A stretch of DNA of 64,000 nt from Chitinophagaceae bacterium (GCA_016721725.1 JADKHN010000006.1:620001-684000), one strand, 5' to 3'. Counted from the stretch's first letter, positions 53,937 through 63,090 are shown. Numbers and translations: made by a program. Notes: a model not told the origin generated them from the sequence alone.

Positions 53937-54266
53937 CGCCCTCGTCTGACCGGTTTGAATACACTGGTCTGACGGTCCCCGTCTGACCAAAAAGGATTTG
54001 AACCCAATGAGTATGATTCAATAATGCAATCTGGAATTGATGAGAGTTTTATTGCCGAAGTTTTCTGTCAGACGGGGACGTCAGACAGAAAACTAGGGGC
54101 ATTTCGTTGCCGGTTGTATCCTGTCAGACGAGGACGTCAGACAGGATACAAGGGGCATTTCGGTACCGGTTTTTTGTGTCAGACGGGGACGTCAGACAGG
54201 ATACAAGGGGCATTTCGGTACCGGTTTTTTGTGTCAGACGGGGACCGTCAGACACAAAAAACCGGT
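53922..54266. repeat. array of six GTCAGACGGGGACGTCAGAC hairpin elements
   Basis: The 394-base gap after xerD holds six copies of a core GTCAGACGNGGNCGTCAGAC, the first two in reverse orientation. Arms pair around each core although arm sequences differ: TTCAAACCGGTC/GACCGGTTTGAA (53922-53959), TGGTC/GACCA (53965-53989), AGTTTTCTGTC/GACAGAAAACT (54059-54094), TTGTATCCTGTC/GACAGGATACAA (54114-54151), and the 16-base ACCGGTTTTTTGTGTC with its complement (54220-54266). The fifth (54170-54200) has mismatched arms. A 55-base unit, 54136-54190, recurs exactly at 54191-54245. Confidence 0.85.
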
Positions 54267-54330
54267 CAGATGCTCCTGCTTTTCTTTAAAAACGTAAGGC
54301 AGCAATCATGACCGGCGTAAACAACCATCA

Positions 54331-55932
54331 CTATTGAACGATGAAACTAACCGACTGGGATTTTTTTGTTGAACTGTTGACCAGGGTGATAAAAAAGATA
54401 CCGGCAGGCCAGCGGCCATCCACAGGGATGTTTAATCTTCCTTCTTTGCCCGACCAGTTCAGTTCTTGCTGATACAAGACCTTCCCCACTCCATCCAATA
54501 CCTGTAGCTGGTATCTGTCAAATGACTGTCGTTCAAGATCAAGCTGAACCGCCTTTCCCCTTTGAACCGGGTTGGGAAATACGGTCAGGCCCTGCGATTG
54601 CATTGGAACAGGTTTGGTTTGCAAAGACTGTTTTCTGAGAACAACCATTCTGCCCGTTATACCGCCCATGCGCCGATTGTATTCCTCTCCCTTTACCGCA
54701 ACAGTATCCAGGGTCCTGGGTCTATTGAAAGCAGGCTGTTTTGAAACCATGATGATCGCTCCGTATTGCCCTGCAGGGCCATAGAGGGCTGCGGCCGCCG
54801 GACCCTGAAGCGCGGTCACAGTTTCAATAATATCTGGATCGATATTTTCAGCGGATGAAACCATGATCCCGTCCAATACATACAGCGGTTTTTCATCGGT
54901 CTTCAGCACTGAAACACCTCCCAACCGAATGGTGTTTTGCTTTACGGGTAATTTCTTGAGGTAGATCTCCCAGGTCGTTTTCCTTTCCCGGAAATCCTTT
55001 TCTATCAGGGTGAATTCATGGGTCTCATATCCCGGAAAGACCACTTTGAAATGAAAGAGTTTTTCGCCGGGATCCCGGACAAAAATCATTATCCCGTTCC
55101 CATCCGAACTTTTACTGAGGGTTGTACTCCCCGTTTCGTTCAAGATCATAAAGAGCACTCCCGGCAAAGACCTCAGCGTTTCACTGTCTTTCACTTCAAA
55201 ATACTCCACTTTGCTTTTTTCTGTTCCTGCCGGGTCGATCTTTCTTGCGGTCCTTTTGGTACAAAGGGCCTTGGTCACCACCACTTCCCCGGCCTTTCCC
55301 AGGTAATACTGCTCAAATTGTATGACCTGTTTTTCAATGCCTGTTACCATGAAGGCCTTTTCAGAAAATCCTGCAGCGGTCGCAATCAATTGTCCGCCGA
55401 TCCTGGCTTTGATCTGGTATATCCCGTTTTGATCCGCAGATATGGAAAGATGTTTATTCACGCAACGTATGGCTGCATAGGGCACCGGGTTGCCCTGGGG
55501 ATCGATGACCCTGCCGTTGATCATTTGCTCAGCCAATTCCACCTTAACGCCGGAAACCATCTGTCCCACTGTTTTTGTGCAGCCGGGATCGTTTTGCTGA
55601 ACCGTCGCGATCTTTCCTTTCTGCGCTTTCACTGTTGCCGATTTAGAAAAGAAGAGAAAGAACATCACGATATAGTTCCAGTACCAGAAGATCTTTTTCT
55701 TGGGCAGCTGCGCCGGTTCGATCGGCGCTTCCATTTGAGAATCGAGGACACGGCCGCAAACCTTTTCATTTGTGATCCGGGAGAAATAATTCAGGACCTG
55801 CTGATCGGTCATGGTACTGAAGTCGATCACTTCCTTTGAACAGGCATTACAGAACCTGCCCTGCTCAGTGGGAGTCATCTGCTGCCAGTTCTCATGGCAG
55901 GGTTCGGGTATCGAGAGTTGAAGAGCTTGCAT
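54331..55932 (-). CDS. membrane-anchored regulatory/plug-like protein with T9SS-type tail
   Basis: A protein of 533 residues with an unusual order: a Cys4-type zinc-binding-like N-domain (CHENWQQMTPTEQGRFCNAC), a transmembrane helix (IVMFFLFFSKSATV), a carboxypeptidase-regulatory-like domain (INGRVIDPQGNPVPYAAIRC), then a TonB-plug-like segment (YVLDGIMVSSAENIDPDIIE, LQGPAAAALYGPAGQYG) and a C-terminal sorting-like domain (LTVFPNPVQRGKAV). No barrel is present. The N-domain cysteines are typical of a Bacteroidota family found next to regulatory-domain proteins. It lies 52 bases downstream of the VWA gene. Function unknown; possibly part of a cell-surface assembly. Confidence 0.72.
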   Translation of the reverse strand: MQALQLSIPEPCHENWQQMTPTEQGRFCNACSKEVIDFSTMTDQQVLNYFSRITNEKVCGRVLDSQMEAPIEPAQLPKKKIFWYWNYIVMFFLFFSKSATVKAQKGKIATVQQNDPGCTKTVGQMVSGVKVELAEQMINGRVIDPQGNPVPYAAIRCVNKHLSISADQNGIYQIKARIGGQLIATAAGFSEKAFMVTGIEKQVIQFEQYYLGKAGEVVVTKALCTKRTARKIDPAGTEKSKVEYFEVKDSETLRSLPGVLFMILNETGSTTLSKSSDGNGIMIFVRDPGEKLFHFKVVFPGYETHEFTLIEKDFRERKTTWEIYLKKLPVKQNTIRLGGVSVLKTDEKPLYVLDGIMVSSAENIDPDIIETVTALQGPAAAALYGPAGQYGAIIMVSKQPAFNRPRTLDTVAVKGEEYNRRMGGITGRMVVLRKQSLQTKPVPMQSQGLTVFPNPVQRGKAVQLDLERQSFDRYQLQVLDGVGKVLYQQELNWSGKEGRLNIPVDGRWPAGIFFITLVNSSTKKSQSVSFIVQ

Positions 55933-55984
55933 GTTGTTTGATCATTGGTTTGATGAAAGAGATTCTTCTTCTTCCTCAGCGGCC

Positions 55985-57976
55985 TTATTCGCTTTGATCC
56001 GGTCGGACTTTTTTAGCGAGGGCCGTAGCTTTCTGTACCAGCTGGACGAATTCCTTGCGATAACCTTCCGTATCCGGACCCAGGGCGTTGGATGCCAGGC
56101 TGTTCACCATTTTGAAACTGGACTGCTGCTTAAAAGAGGAGTTGCGCAGCAACATGCCGAATGCTGCAACGGACGAAGCGAAACGGAAATTGGCGCTGGT
56201 GCTTTGGAGCGGTAGATCGCGATCCGAAACCGGAACCTCCATCAGTTTACTGACCTTTCCGTCGGGTTCCTTATACCGGAGCTTTACCGTCATCAGTTCC
56301 TGGTTGAACTTCGAGTTGGAGAATTTTTCTACCGGCTGGTATTTAAGCGTATCCACTTTTTTCAGGAAACCGGAAGCGATACCCACCGGAATGATCTCAT
56401 ATAGCGCGGTAACTGTATGACCACTGCCCATTTCACCCGCGTCTTTCTTATCGTCATTGAAATCCTCTTTGTTCAGCATCCGGTTCTCATACCCGATCAG
56501 GCGATAACCCTGCACCAGGGCCGGATTGAATTCGATCTGCAGCTTCACATCCTTCGCGATCGTGAACAGGGTCCCGCCGAATTCACTCACCAGTACTTTT
56601 TTGGCCTCGCTCAACTGATCGATATAGGCATGATTGCCATTGCCCTTATCGGCCAGTTTCTGCATTTTGGCATCCTGGTAATTACCCGTGCCAAATCCCA
56701 GCACGGTCAGGAATACGCCGCTCTCCCTTTCTTTTTCTATCAGCCTGACCAATTCGTCATCGCTGCTCACACCTACGTTAAAGTCGCCATCGGTACACAG
56801 GATCACCCGGTTATTGCCGCCGGGGATGAAATTGTCCTTCGCAGTTTTATAGGCCAGCATGATGCCTTGTCCGCCTGCTGTTGAACCGCCCGATTCGAGC
56901 GCGTCGATAGCGTCTTTGATCTTTTGTTTCTGCAGTCCGTTCGTTGCCGGCAATACCAGGCCCGCGTTACCCGCATACACACAGAGGCTCACCTTGTCAT
57001 TCTCCCGGAGCTGGTCCACCAGCAATTTGAGCGACTGCTTGAGGAGCGGTAATTTATCCTCACTGCTCATGGAACCCGATACGTCGATCAGGAAAACGAT
57101 ATTGCCGGAAGGCAGGTTCTCAGTTGGAATGATCTTTCCCTGCAAGCCGATCAGGGCCAGGCGATGATCCGGGTTCCAGGGACAGGCGCTGATCTCCGTG
57201 TTCACGGAGAACGGATCGGCGGCTTTCGGCTGAGGATATTCGTATTTGAAATAATTCACCATCTCCTCGATCCTGACGGCTCCGGCCGGAGGCATTTGCC
57301 CATCTTTCAAAAAACGGCGCAGATTGCTGTAGGAAGCGGCATCCACATCGATGGAAAAAGTGGAGAGCGGGTTATCATTCGTTTTCAGGAAATCATTCTC
57401 GGTGATATAATCATATCCTTCGCGATCGAATTCTTCATTGGTGCGGTTCCCCAATCCGTTCTCACCCCGGAGCCGGATCGTGTTCTCCCGACCCAAGGCT
57501 ATTGCAGACTGGCTTCTGATCTGCACACCAGATACTTTTCCCGCAAGCGCCTGGTTAACATTAACCGAGCGTACACCATATAACTGCTGGCTGCTGATGT
57601 TCTGTACTGATGTGGAGGTGCTTCTTGCCTGTCGCTTGGTACCATAAGCAGCCGTCACCACCACTTCCTTTAGTTCAGCACCGCTCTTTTCCATCACCAC
57701 CGTGATATTCTTTTGCCCGTTGATCCTGACCACTGCGTTTTTAAAACCGGCCGCGCTGATCTCGAGTTCAGACTGTTCCGATTTGACATTAATGGAAAAA
57801 TGCCCGTTCTGATCGGCCGACAAGCCAGTCCGGGTACCCACCACCTTGATGGTCGCGAAGGGTATGGGATTACCGGATTGATCCGTGACGGTACCGGTTA
57901 CTATAAGATCTTTTGGTGAGGTGAACGCGAGCAGCGCGAATATGGCCACGATAGCGAATAGGAATATTTTCTGCAT
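55985..57976 (-). CDS. VWA-domain protein with SusC-like N-terminal module (YfbK family)
   Basis: A protein of 663 residues. Signal peptide (FLFAIVAIFALLAFTS), carboxypeptidase-regulatory-like domain (TGTVTDQSGNPIPFATIKV), a plug-like stretch (LKEVVVTAAYG, NVNQALAGKVSGVQIRS), then the YfbK N-region and a von Willebrand A domain with the MIDAS motif DVSGSM. The C-terminal part is the DUF3520-type tail (LVQGYRLIGYENRMLNKEDF). A plug with no barrel fused to VWA suggests a periplasmic scaffold. No partner is seen besides the next gene. Confidence 0.85.
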   Translation of the reverse strand: MQKIFLFAIVAIFALLAFTSPKDLIVTGTVTDQSGNPIPFATIKVVGTRTGLSADQNGHFSINVKSEQSELEISAAGFKNAVVRINGQKNITVVMEKSGAELKEVVVTAAYGTKRQARSTSTSVQNISSQQLYGVRSVNVNQALAGKVSGVQIRSQSAIALGRENTIRLRGENGLGNRTNEEFDREGYDYITENDFLKTNDNPLSTFSIDVDAASYSNLRRFLKDGQMPPAGAVRIEEMVNYFKYEYPQPKAADPFSVNTEISACPWNPDHRLALIGLQGKIIPTENLPSGNIVFLIDVSGSMSSEDKLPLLKQSLKLLVDQLRENDKVSLCVYAGNAGLVLPATNGLQKQKIKDAIDALESGGSTAGGQGIMLAYKTAKDNFIPGGNNRVILCTDGDFNVGVSSDDELVRLIEKERESGVFLTVLGFGTGNYQDAKMQKLADKGNGNHAYIDQLSEAKKVLVSEFGGTLFTIAKDVKLQIEFNPALVQGYRLIGYENRMLNKEDFNDDKKDAGEMGSGHTVTALYEIIPVGIASGFLKKVDTLKYQPVEKFSNSKFNQELMTVKLRYKEPDGKVSKLMEVPVSDRDLPLQSTSANFRFASSVAAFGMLLRNSSFKQQSSFKMVNSLASNALGPDTEGYRKEFVQLVQKATALAKKVRPDQSE

Positions 57977-58274
57977 AAGTTTGATTTCCTATACAGATGC
58001 GGGGAATTTTCCTTTTACACAAATGAGATCGGATTTGTTTCAATGAAACCGTCAATGCAGTCAGTGGCGATTCCTTTGTATGGTTATCCCACAAAGGCAC
58101 TAAGGGATTTTTAAAGGGAGACAGTTTATTACCGAATGTCTCTTTTTTCTGTTCAGAAAAAATCGAACAATGAATAAAGAAAGAGAAGGATTTATTAAGC
58201 CGTGACGATCATCCGGGAGACAATCGCTTTATTTTGAATCAACGCTTTGTGGCTTGGTGGGATAAAAAAACCGG

Positions 58275-59069
58275 TCATTTACCTTCGAGCAACACATCGG
58301 GCTGCTGGAAATTGACGGTACTGTTATAATCGGTATTGCTGAGTTTCTTCCGGTAGTTCTTGAACAGGCTTTGCCAGCGGAGTTTGAGTACCCCGAGCAC
58401 CCCTTCCTTGATGATGCCTTTGTTCATTTTGCTGTTGCCCAGTTTACGGTCAACAAACGTGATAGGCACTTCTTTTATCTTAAAACCCAGTTTCCAGGCG
58501 GCGAATTTCATTTCGATCTGGAAGGCGTACCCCACGAAATTGATCCCGTCGAGGTTCATCGCCTCCAGGGCTTCCCGGCGATAACAAACGAATCCCGCGG
58601 TGGGATCCATGACCGGCATCCAGGTGATCAACCGGGTATACAGTGAAGCGCCCTTGGATAACAGGATCCGGTTGGCCGGCCAGTTCTCCACGGCGCCGCC
58701 CCTGGTATATCTTGATCCTACGGCGACACCCGCCCCGTTCTTACAGGCCTCATACAAACGAACCAGGTCCTTGGGATTATGGGAGAAGTCCGCGTCCATT
58801 TCAAAAATGAACTGATAGCCCCTTTCAATGGCCCATTTGAATCCGTGGATATAGGCCGTACCCAGACCCATCTTACCCATTCTTTGTTCCAGGAATAATT
58901 TACCGGGGTAACGGGCGAATTGAGATTTAACGAGGTTGGCGGTGCCATCCGGGGAATTGTCGTCAATGATGAGCAGGTGATATTCAGGACAAACGTCAAA
59001 TACCGCATCGATGATGGATACGATATTCTCCTTTTCATTGTAAGTGGGTATGATGACCAGTTGTTCCAA
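58275..59069 (-). CDS. polyprenol-phosphate mannosyltransferase (GT2)
   Basis: A protein of 264 residues starting at TTG 59069; no ATG lies upstream in frame and the start must include LVIIPTYNEKENI. GT2 motifs: IIDDNSPDGTANLV, the D-x-D in EMDADFSHNP, and the C-terminal G-x-x-F-x-x-E motif (VGYAFQIEMKFAAWKLGF). It has no transmembrane helices, like the soluble Dpm1 group. It transfers mannose (or similar) to polyprenol phosphate, a donor for surface glycans or glycoproteins. Confidence 0.88.
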   Translation of the reverse strand: MEQLVIIPTYNEKENIVSIIDAVFDVCPEYHLLIIDDNSPDGTANLVKSQFARYPGKLFLEQRMGKMGLGTAYIHGFKWAIERGYQFIFEMDADFSHNPKDLVRLYEACKNGAGVAVGSRYTRGGAVENWPANRILLSKGASLYTRLITWMPVMDPTAGFVCYRREALEAMNLDGINFVGYAFQIEMKFAAWKLGFKIKEVPITFVDRKLGNSKMNKGIIKEGVLGVLKLRWQSLFKNYRKKLSNTDYNSTVNFQQPDVLLEGK

Positions 59070-59150
59070 TAAGCGCTGTCAATTTATGACTGGTTCAAAT
59101 TTACACTAAATAACGTATCGGCTTATCCACATGTTGCGGACAGAACGTAT

Positions 59151-59921
59151 TTAATTGTTCTTTAACAGTGTTTTGTTGAGTATCTCCGTGAGTTTCTGTT
59201 TGGTATGCAAGGGAAAATCACCCCGCATCATCCAATCGTAGTATTGGGGTTCCGTCCTGAGCACTTCGGCCACTGTTTTTCCCTTATGCTTCCCGAAATT
59301 GAAGATCTCATTTCCCTTGTCGTCGTATCCGAAGCGGCGGGCGTAATCCACGATCTTCTCCTCACCGATGACACCCAGGATGGAATCGATCGAGTTACCG
59401 AGTTGTTCATACCGTTTCAGCTGGGCCATCAATACTTCAATGGTTGCATCGATATCGGCTTCAGCGCTGTGGGCGTTGATGAGCTCCTTTTCACAGAAGA
59501 ACTTATAGGCCGCGCTGAGGGTGCGGGGTTCCATGGTATAGAAGATATGTTGCACGTCCACCATACGGCGGTTACTCAGGTCAACATCCAGTCCGCTGCG
59601 CAAGAACTCCTCCATCAGGATCGGGATATCGAAACGGTTGCTGTTATATCCCCCCAGGTCGCAATTATCGATGAACATCTTGATCTCGTTGGCCACCTGC
59701 TTAAAGGTTGGGGCATTGGCCACCATCTCATCGGTGATGCCATGCACTTCGCTCGATTGAGGCGGTATGGGCATTTGTGGATTGATCAACTTCCTTTTGG
59801 CCTGGCGTGAACCGTCGGGCAGGAGTTTGATGATGGCGATCTCCACGATCCGGTCGGAGGAAAGGCTGACCCCCGTGGTCTCAAGATCAATAAAAGCAAT
59901 GGGTCGGGAAAGGCTTAACAT
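59151..59921 (-). CDS. DnaQ-like 3'-5' exonuclease
   Basis: A protein of 256 residues of the DEDDh type: FIDLETTG (Asp12, Glu14), SSEVHGITDEMV, NSNRFDIPILMEEF, and the final His/Asp in HSAEADIDAT. The end, from about 200, is a small domain (FNFGKHKGKTVAEV, YYDWMMRGDFPLHTKQKL) typical of Bacteroidota versions. It is an independent exonuclease rather than the polymerase III epsilon subunit. Monocistronic. Confidence 0.88.
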   Translation of the reverse strand: MLSLSRPIAFIDLETTGVSLSSDRIVEIAIIKLLPDGSRQAKRKLINPQMPIPPQSSEVHGITDEMVANAPTFKQVANEIKMFIDNCDLGGYNSNRFDIPILMEEFLRSGLDVDLSNRRMVDVQHIFYTMEPRTLSAAYKFFCEKELINAHSAEADIDATIEVLMAQLKRYEQLGNSIDSILGVIGEEKIVDYARRFGYDDKGNEIFNFGKHKGKTVAEVLRTEPQYYDWMMRGDFPLHTKQKLTEILNKTLLKNN

Positions 59922-60045
59922 GGTATTTCTTATGGTTTATTGATTAAGAGAATGCTGATTAAAGGGATGCTTTTGAACAAATTATATCAAACCAGATAAG
60001 GAAAATGCAAAATATATTCGGCTGCGAAGGTAATTTATTTAACCT

Positions 60046-60076
60046 TTTGCCGTTTACCTTGTGTAATTTACCTTTG
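60046..60076 (+). promoter_or_regulatory. consensus promoter of the lipoprotein-ytxJ unit
   Basis: TTTG (60046-60049), exactly 19 bases, then TACCTTTG (60069-60076), a perfect match to the Bacteroidota consensus. It is 51 bases before the small lipoprotein start. Confidence 0.75.
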
Positions 60077-60126
60077 CCCTGATTATTGATTGCAATAATA
60101 GGTTTTTAACCCCTAAAAGTGAACAT

Positions 60127-60240
60127 ATGAAACCGATATTTTATGTACTGCTTATCCTGCTTGCTACGGCAACCATCATGAGTAGTTGTAACCCCAGCCG
60201 TAAAGCAGGTTGTCCCATGAACGAGAAGATCATTCATTAA
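60127..60240 (+). CDS. 37-residue small lipoprotein
   Basis: ATG at 60127, stop TAA at 60238-60240. A signal peptide with lipobox (MKPIFYVLLILLATATIMSS, then C) is followed by a short tail NPSRKAGCPMNEKIIH. Its promoter is a perfect consensus and ytxJ starts 9 bases after it, so it is a real gene. Function unknown. Confidence 0.7.
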   Translation: MKPIFYVLLILLATATIMSSCNPSRKAGCPMNEKIIH

Positions 60241-60249
60241 TCCTTTTTT

Positions 60250-60585
60250 ATGCAATGGATCGAACTGACCGATGAGGAACAGCTCAATCGACTTAAAATC
60301 CTGTCTGAAAAAAGAAACCAGGTCATCTTCAAACACAGTACCCGGTGTTCGGTGAGTTCCATGGCCCTGCACCGGCTGGAAAAGGAAACTCCCCCTGACG
60401 ATACGGATTTTTATTTTCTGGACCTGTTGCGTTACCGGGATCTATCCGACACCATCGCGGCTGACTTTGAGGTTTACCACGAATCCCCCCAGGTGCTGCT
60501 GATCAGCAAGGGCGTTTGCATCTATGAAGAAAGCCATAGCGGCATCCGGATGAGCGAACTGCTGGAACAGATCCATCGTAACTGA
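60250..60585 (+). CDS. ytxJ: bacillithiol-system redox protein YtxJ-like
   Basis: A protein of 111 residues with a thioredoxin-like fold and a monothiol motif KHSTRCSVSSM, in the place of the C-x-x-C, the signature of YtxJ/BrxC-type proteins that act on bacillithiolated substrates. SPQVLLISKG is the cis-Pro loop. It implies this organism makes bacillithiol; no biosynthetic gene (bshA/B/C) is in the window. Confidence 0.85.
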   Translation: MQWIELTDEEQLNRLKILSEKRNQVIFKHSTRCSVSSMALHRLEKETPPDDTDFYFLDLLRYRDLSDTIAADFEVYHESPQVLLISKGVCIYEESHSGIRMSELLEQIHRN

Positions 60586-60682
60586 TCTTGTACTCTGCTC
60601 TTTTCCAACATCATCTCGACACACTTAATATCCCCCCGTTATTTTTTCCAGATTCAATCCAGGGTTCTTGTCTTCAGACTGT

Positions 60683-62356
60683 TTACCAGAATACAGTATA
60701 TAATGCGGCAAGAATGCCACAGATGATCAGCGCGCCGACTGCAAAAGAGGATGACATACGGAACATCTTTCCGTCTAATTCCAGCCCATTTGTCTTGACT
60801 CCCCTTTTGTTTTCAAATAAACTGATCAGGACCATCCCGATGACACAGATCACAAAGACAAAACCCATCCTGTCGATGAAAGGGATTTCAAAGATACCTT
60901 CCCCATTGTCTTTTGAAAAGCCATATGGAGCGAGGAAGGACAGGTTCATCATCTTTGGGAGGAATTTCAGGAATAAGGAAAAAGCAAATCCTCCCACAGT
61001 AGCGAATAAGGCAGCTGTCGATGTGGTTCTCTTCCAGAAAAAACCAAGAATGAACATAGCGAAGACCCCAGGGGATACAAAACCTGTATATTCCTGGATA
61101 TACTGAAAACCACCTTTTTTATCGATCCCCATCAGAGGTGCGATCAGTACTGCGATCAGCATGGCCGTAACCACAGTGATCTTTCCCATACTCACCATTT
61201 TTCTTTCATCCGCTCCGGGATTCAGTCTTTTTTTATAAATATCAAGCGTAAAAATAGTTGAGATACTGTTTGCCTTCCCAGCCAAAGAAGCAACCACAGC
61301 AGCAGTTAGCGCGGCGAAGGCCAGACCTTTTAATCCTGCCGGCAAAAGGTTCAATAATACCGGATACGCCTTATCCGGATTAAGTTCACCGTTCTGCAAT
61401 AATTCCGTTTGAAAACCTCCGTTCTGGTGCAAAACATAAGCAGCAATTCCAGGCAATACTACGATCACCGGCATGAGCAGTTTCAAAAAGGCGGCAAACA
61501 GGATCCCGCTTCTTGCGGTTTTCAGTTCAGCGCCAAGCGCCCGTTGAGTAATATACTGATTACAACCCCAATAATTAAGATTAACGATCCACATGCCTCC
61601 TATCAAAACAGTCAGGCCCGGCAGGTCCATATAATTGGCATTATCCTTTTTGAAGATCATATGAAAATGATCATTGGCGTGCTGCATCATCAGGTTAAAG
61701 CCATTTGCCGTACCCGTTGTTCCAAATTTCTCGGATACCAGGTTCAATGCTATATAGGTAGTTACCAGTCCGCCCAGGATCAAAAAGAAGACCTGGATCA
61801 CATCCGTATATCCGATCACCTTCATTCCTCCCAGGGTTATGAAAATGGCAAAAATCGCCAAGACATACATACACAATGTTGTATTGATCCCTGAAATACT
61901 GTTGATGGCCAAAGCGCCGAGGTATAATATTGAGGTCAGGTTGACCACGACGTATAATAATAACCAAAACACCGCCATGATCATGGCAACCGTACCATTG
62001 TACCGCTTATTTAAGAATTGCGGCATGGTGTATATCTTATTCTTCAGATAAACAGGCATGAAAAAAATAGCCACGATCATCAACGTAGCTGCTGACATCC
62101 ATTCATAAGTTGAGACGGCCAGTCCCATTTTAAATCCGCTACCACTCATGCCAATAAACTGTTCAGCGGAGATATTTGAAGCGATCAGTGAAGCGCCAAT
62201 GGCCCACCAGGTCAGTGACCCCTCGGCAAGGAAATAATCATGCGACTCGGAAATACTGGCCTTCTTTTTCCGTCGATATACCCAGTAACCATAACCGGCA
62301 ACAACGATGAAATAAAACAGAAAAACCAGGTAATCGGCTTGACGGAGGCCTTGCAT
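60683..62356 (-). CDS. sodium/solute symporter (SSS family, sugar-transporter type)
   Basis: A protein of 557 residues with about 14 transmembrane helices. Landmarks of SGLT-like members: AIGASLIASNISAEQFIGMS, NLNYWGCNQYITQRAL, and AAVVASLAGKANSISTIFTL. It takes up a sugar or related solute together with Na+. No catabolic genes are beside it, so the substrate is unknown. Confidence 0.9.
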   Translation of the reverse strand: MQGLRQADYLVFLFYFIVVAGYGYWVYRRKKKASISESHDYFLAEGSLTWWAIGASLIASNISAEQFIGMSGSGFKMGLAVSTYEWMSAATLMIVAIFFMPVYLKNKIYTMPQFLNKRYNGTVAMIMAVFWLLLYVVVNLTSILYLGALAINSISGINTTLCMYVLAIFAIFITLGGMKVIGYTDVIQVFFLILGGLVTTYIALNLVSEKFGTTGTANGFNLMMQHANDHFHMIFKKDNANYMDLPGLTVLIGGMWIVNLNYWGCNQYITQRALGAELKTARSGILFAAFLKLLMPVIVVLPGIAAYVLHQNGGFQTELLQNGELNPDKAYPVLLNLLPAGLKGLAFAALTAAVVASLAGKANSISTIFTLDIYKKRLNPGADERKMVSMGKITVVTAMLIAVLIAPLMGIDKKGGFQYIQEYTGFVSPGVFAMFILGFFWKRTTSTAALFATVGGFAFSLFLKFLPKMMNLSFLAPYGFSKDNGEGIFEIPFIDRMGFVFVICVIGMVLISLFENKRGVKTNGLELDGKMFRMSSSFAVGALIICGILAALYTVFW

Positions 62357-62752
62357 GCTTTCTTAGTTTTGATATTAACTATGACATCCTCTCCTGTTCT
62401 ACCGGTGAAAGGGCCGAGAGGTCAGGACTAAACAGTGTTTGAGTTTTCAACATACTCCAGATCATGATCAGCGTTTCAGTGCAAATAAATATATGCCTTT
62501 TCCTTGTTCATGACCTTTGTTCCGCCTTTTTTTTATCCGCTGTCACAATACCCGTAGTGCCCAAAATAAGCGTCGCTCCCTTTTCGTGGATAAGAGTTGC
62601 ACGATCCTGGGAACGGGGGATATGGGATCAGCAAAACCAAGTGAAGGGTTCTTCCGGTTATTGCGGCCATCGGGCCGCGTTGAGGTCATTCGAAAGACAT
62701 CTTGCAAATTGACGTTTTACCGGGTAACTTTGTTTCATTTCCGATTGTCCAT
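62357..62752. other. intergenic stretch upstream of the symporter gene
   Basis: About 400 bases without a supported gene. Short frames on the plus strand (62464-62712, 62517-62963) have no coding character. The symporter promoter should lie here, but no clean TTTG-N19-TAnnTTTG was seen. Confidence 0.4.
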
Positions 62753-62777
62753 AAAAAAAGCCGGCACTTGGCCGGCT
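62753..62777 (-). terminator. rho-independent terminator of the small peptide gene
   Basis: AGCCGGC and GCCGGCT (5-base loop) form a GC-rich stem followed by seven T on the minus strand, 22 bases after the stop at 62800. Confidence 0.85.
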
Positions 62778-62799
62778 GAGATTCATGGCTATACTGATC

Positions 62800-62985
62800 T
62801 TATGCGAACTGCCTTCTTTGTGACAGGTTCCTGCGCTGGCGGTGGATATTCCACAGGTCGATGCTACCGAAGGGCTTGGATCCCGTTTGGGCATGACCGA
62901 TGGCCAGGGTTTCCTTTACTTCCTGTGCGAGGTTTTCTACGCTTGTCTTGTTCAGTTCGTTGAAGAGATTTGATTGCTTTTTCAT
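62800..62985 (-). CDS. 61-residue peptide with DLWNIHRQRR motif
   Basis: From ATG 62985 (MKKQSNLFNELNKTSVENLA) to TAA at 62800. A longer frame to 63060 would start at the promoter's -7 box, so it is excluded. The N-half is a helical, leader-like region (SVENLAQEVKETLAIGHA), followed by FGSIDLWNIHRQRRNLSQRR and a basic end. The pattern recurs, as I recall, in small uncharacterised Bacteroidota proteins. It has its own consensus promoter and terminator, so it is a strongly expressed single gene. It could be a regulator or a precursor peptide; no modifying enzyme is nearby. Confidence 0.75.
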   Translation of the reverse strand: MKKQSNLFNELNKTSVENLAQEVKETLAIGHAQTGSKPFGSIDLWNIHRQRRNLSQRRQFA

Positions 62986-63059
62986 GACTTTGTTTTTATA
63001 AGTTTTAAATGATTTTTTCTTTTTGTCCTGAGTTGATTTCTTTTCCCTCATTGACAACA

Positions 63060-63090
63060 CAAAGATAATAGATTTTTAGTACTATGCAAA
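63060..63090 (-). promoter_or_regulatory. consensus promoter of the small peptide gene
   Basis: On the minus strand TTTG (63090-63087), 19 bases, TATCTTTG (63067-63060): a perfect Bacteroidota promoter, with an expected leader of about 70 bases before ATG 62985. Confidence 0.8.

Noticed and set aside
53922..54266. Repeats after xerD considered as CRISPR or integron attC sites
   Set aside because: Spacing is irregular, cores are palindromic with paired arms, no cas genes or gene cassettes are present, and the recombinase looks like XerD, not IntI.
55018..55839. 273-codon plus-strand frame
   Set aside because: Antisense shadow of the plug/T9SS-tail protein at 54331-55932.
58143..58162. Palindrome TTTTTTCTG/CAGAAAAAA
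   Set aside because: A perfect stem but AT-rich, with a two-base loop and no clear relation to a gene end; too weak to call a terminator.
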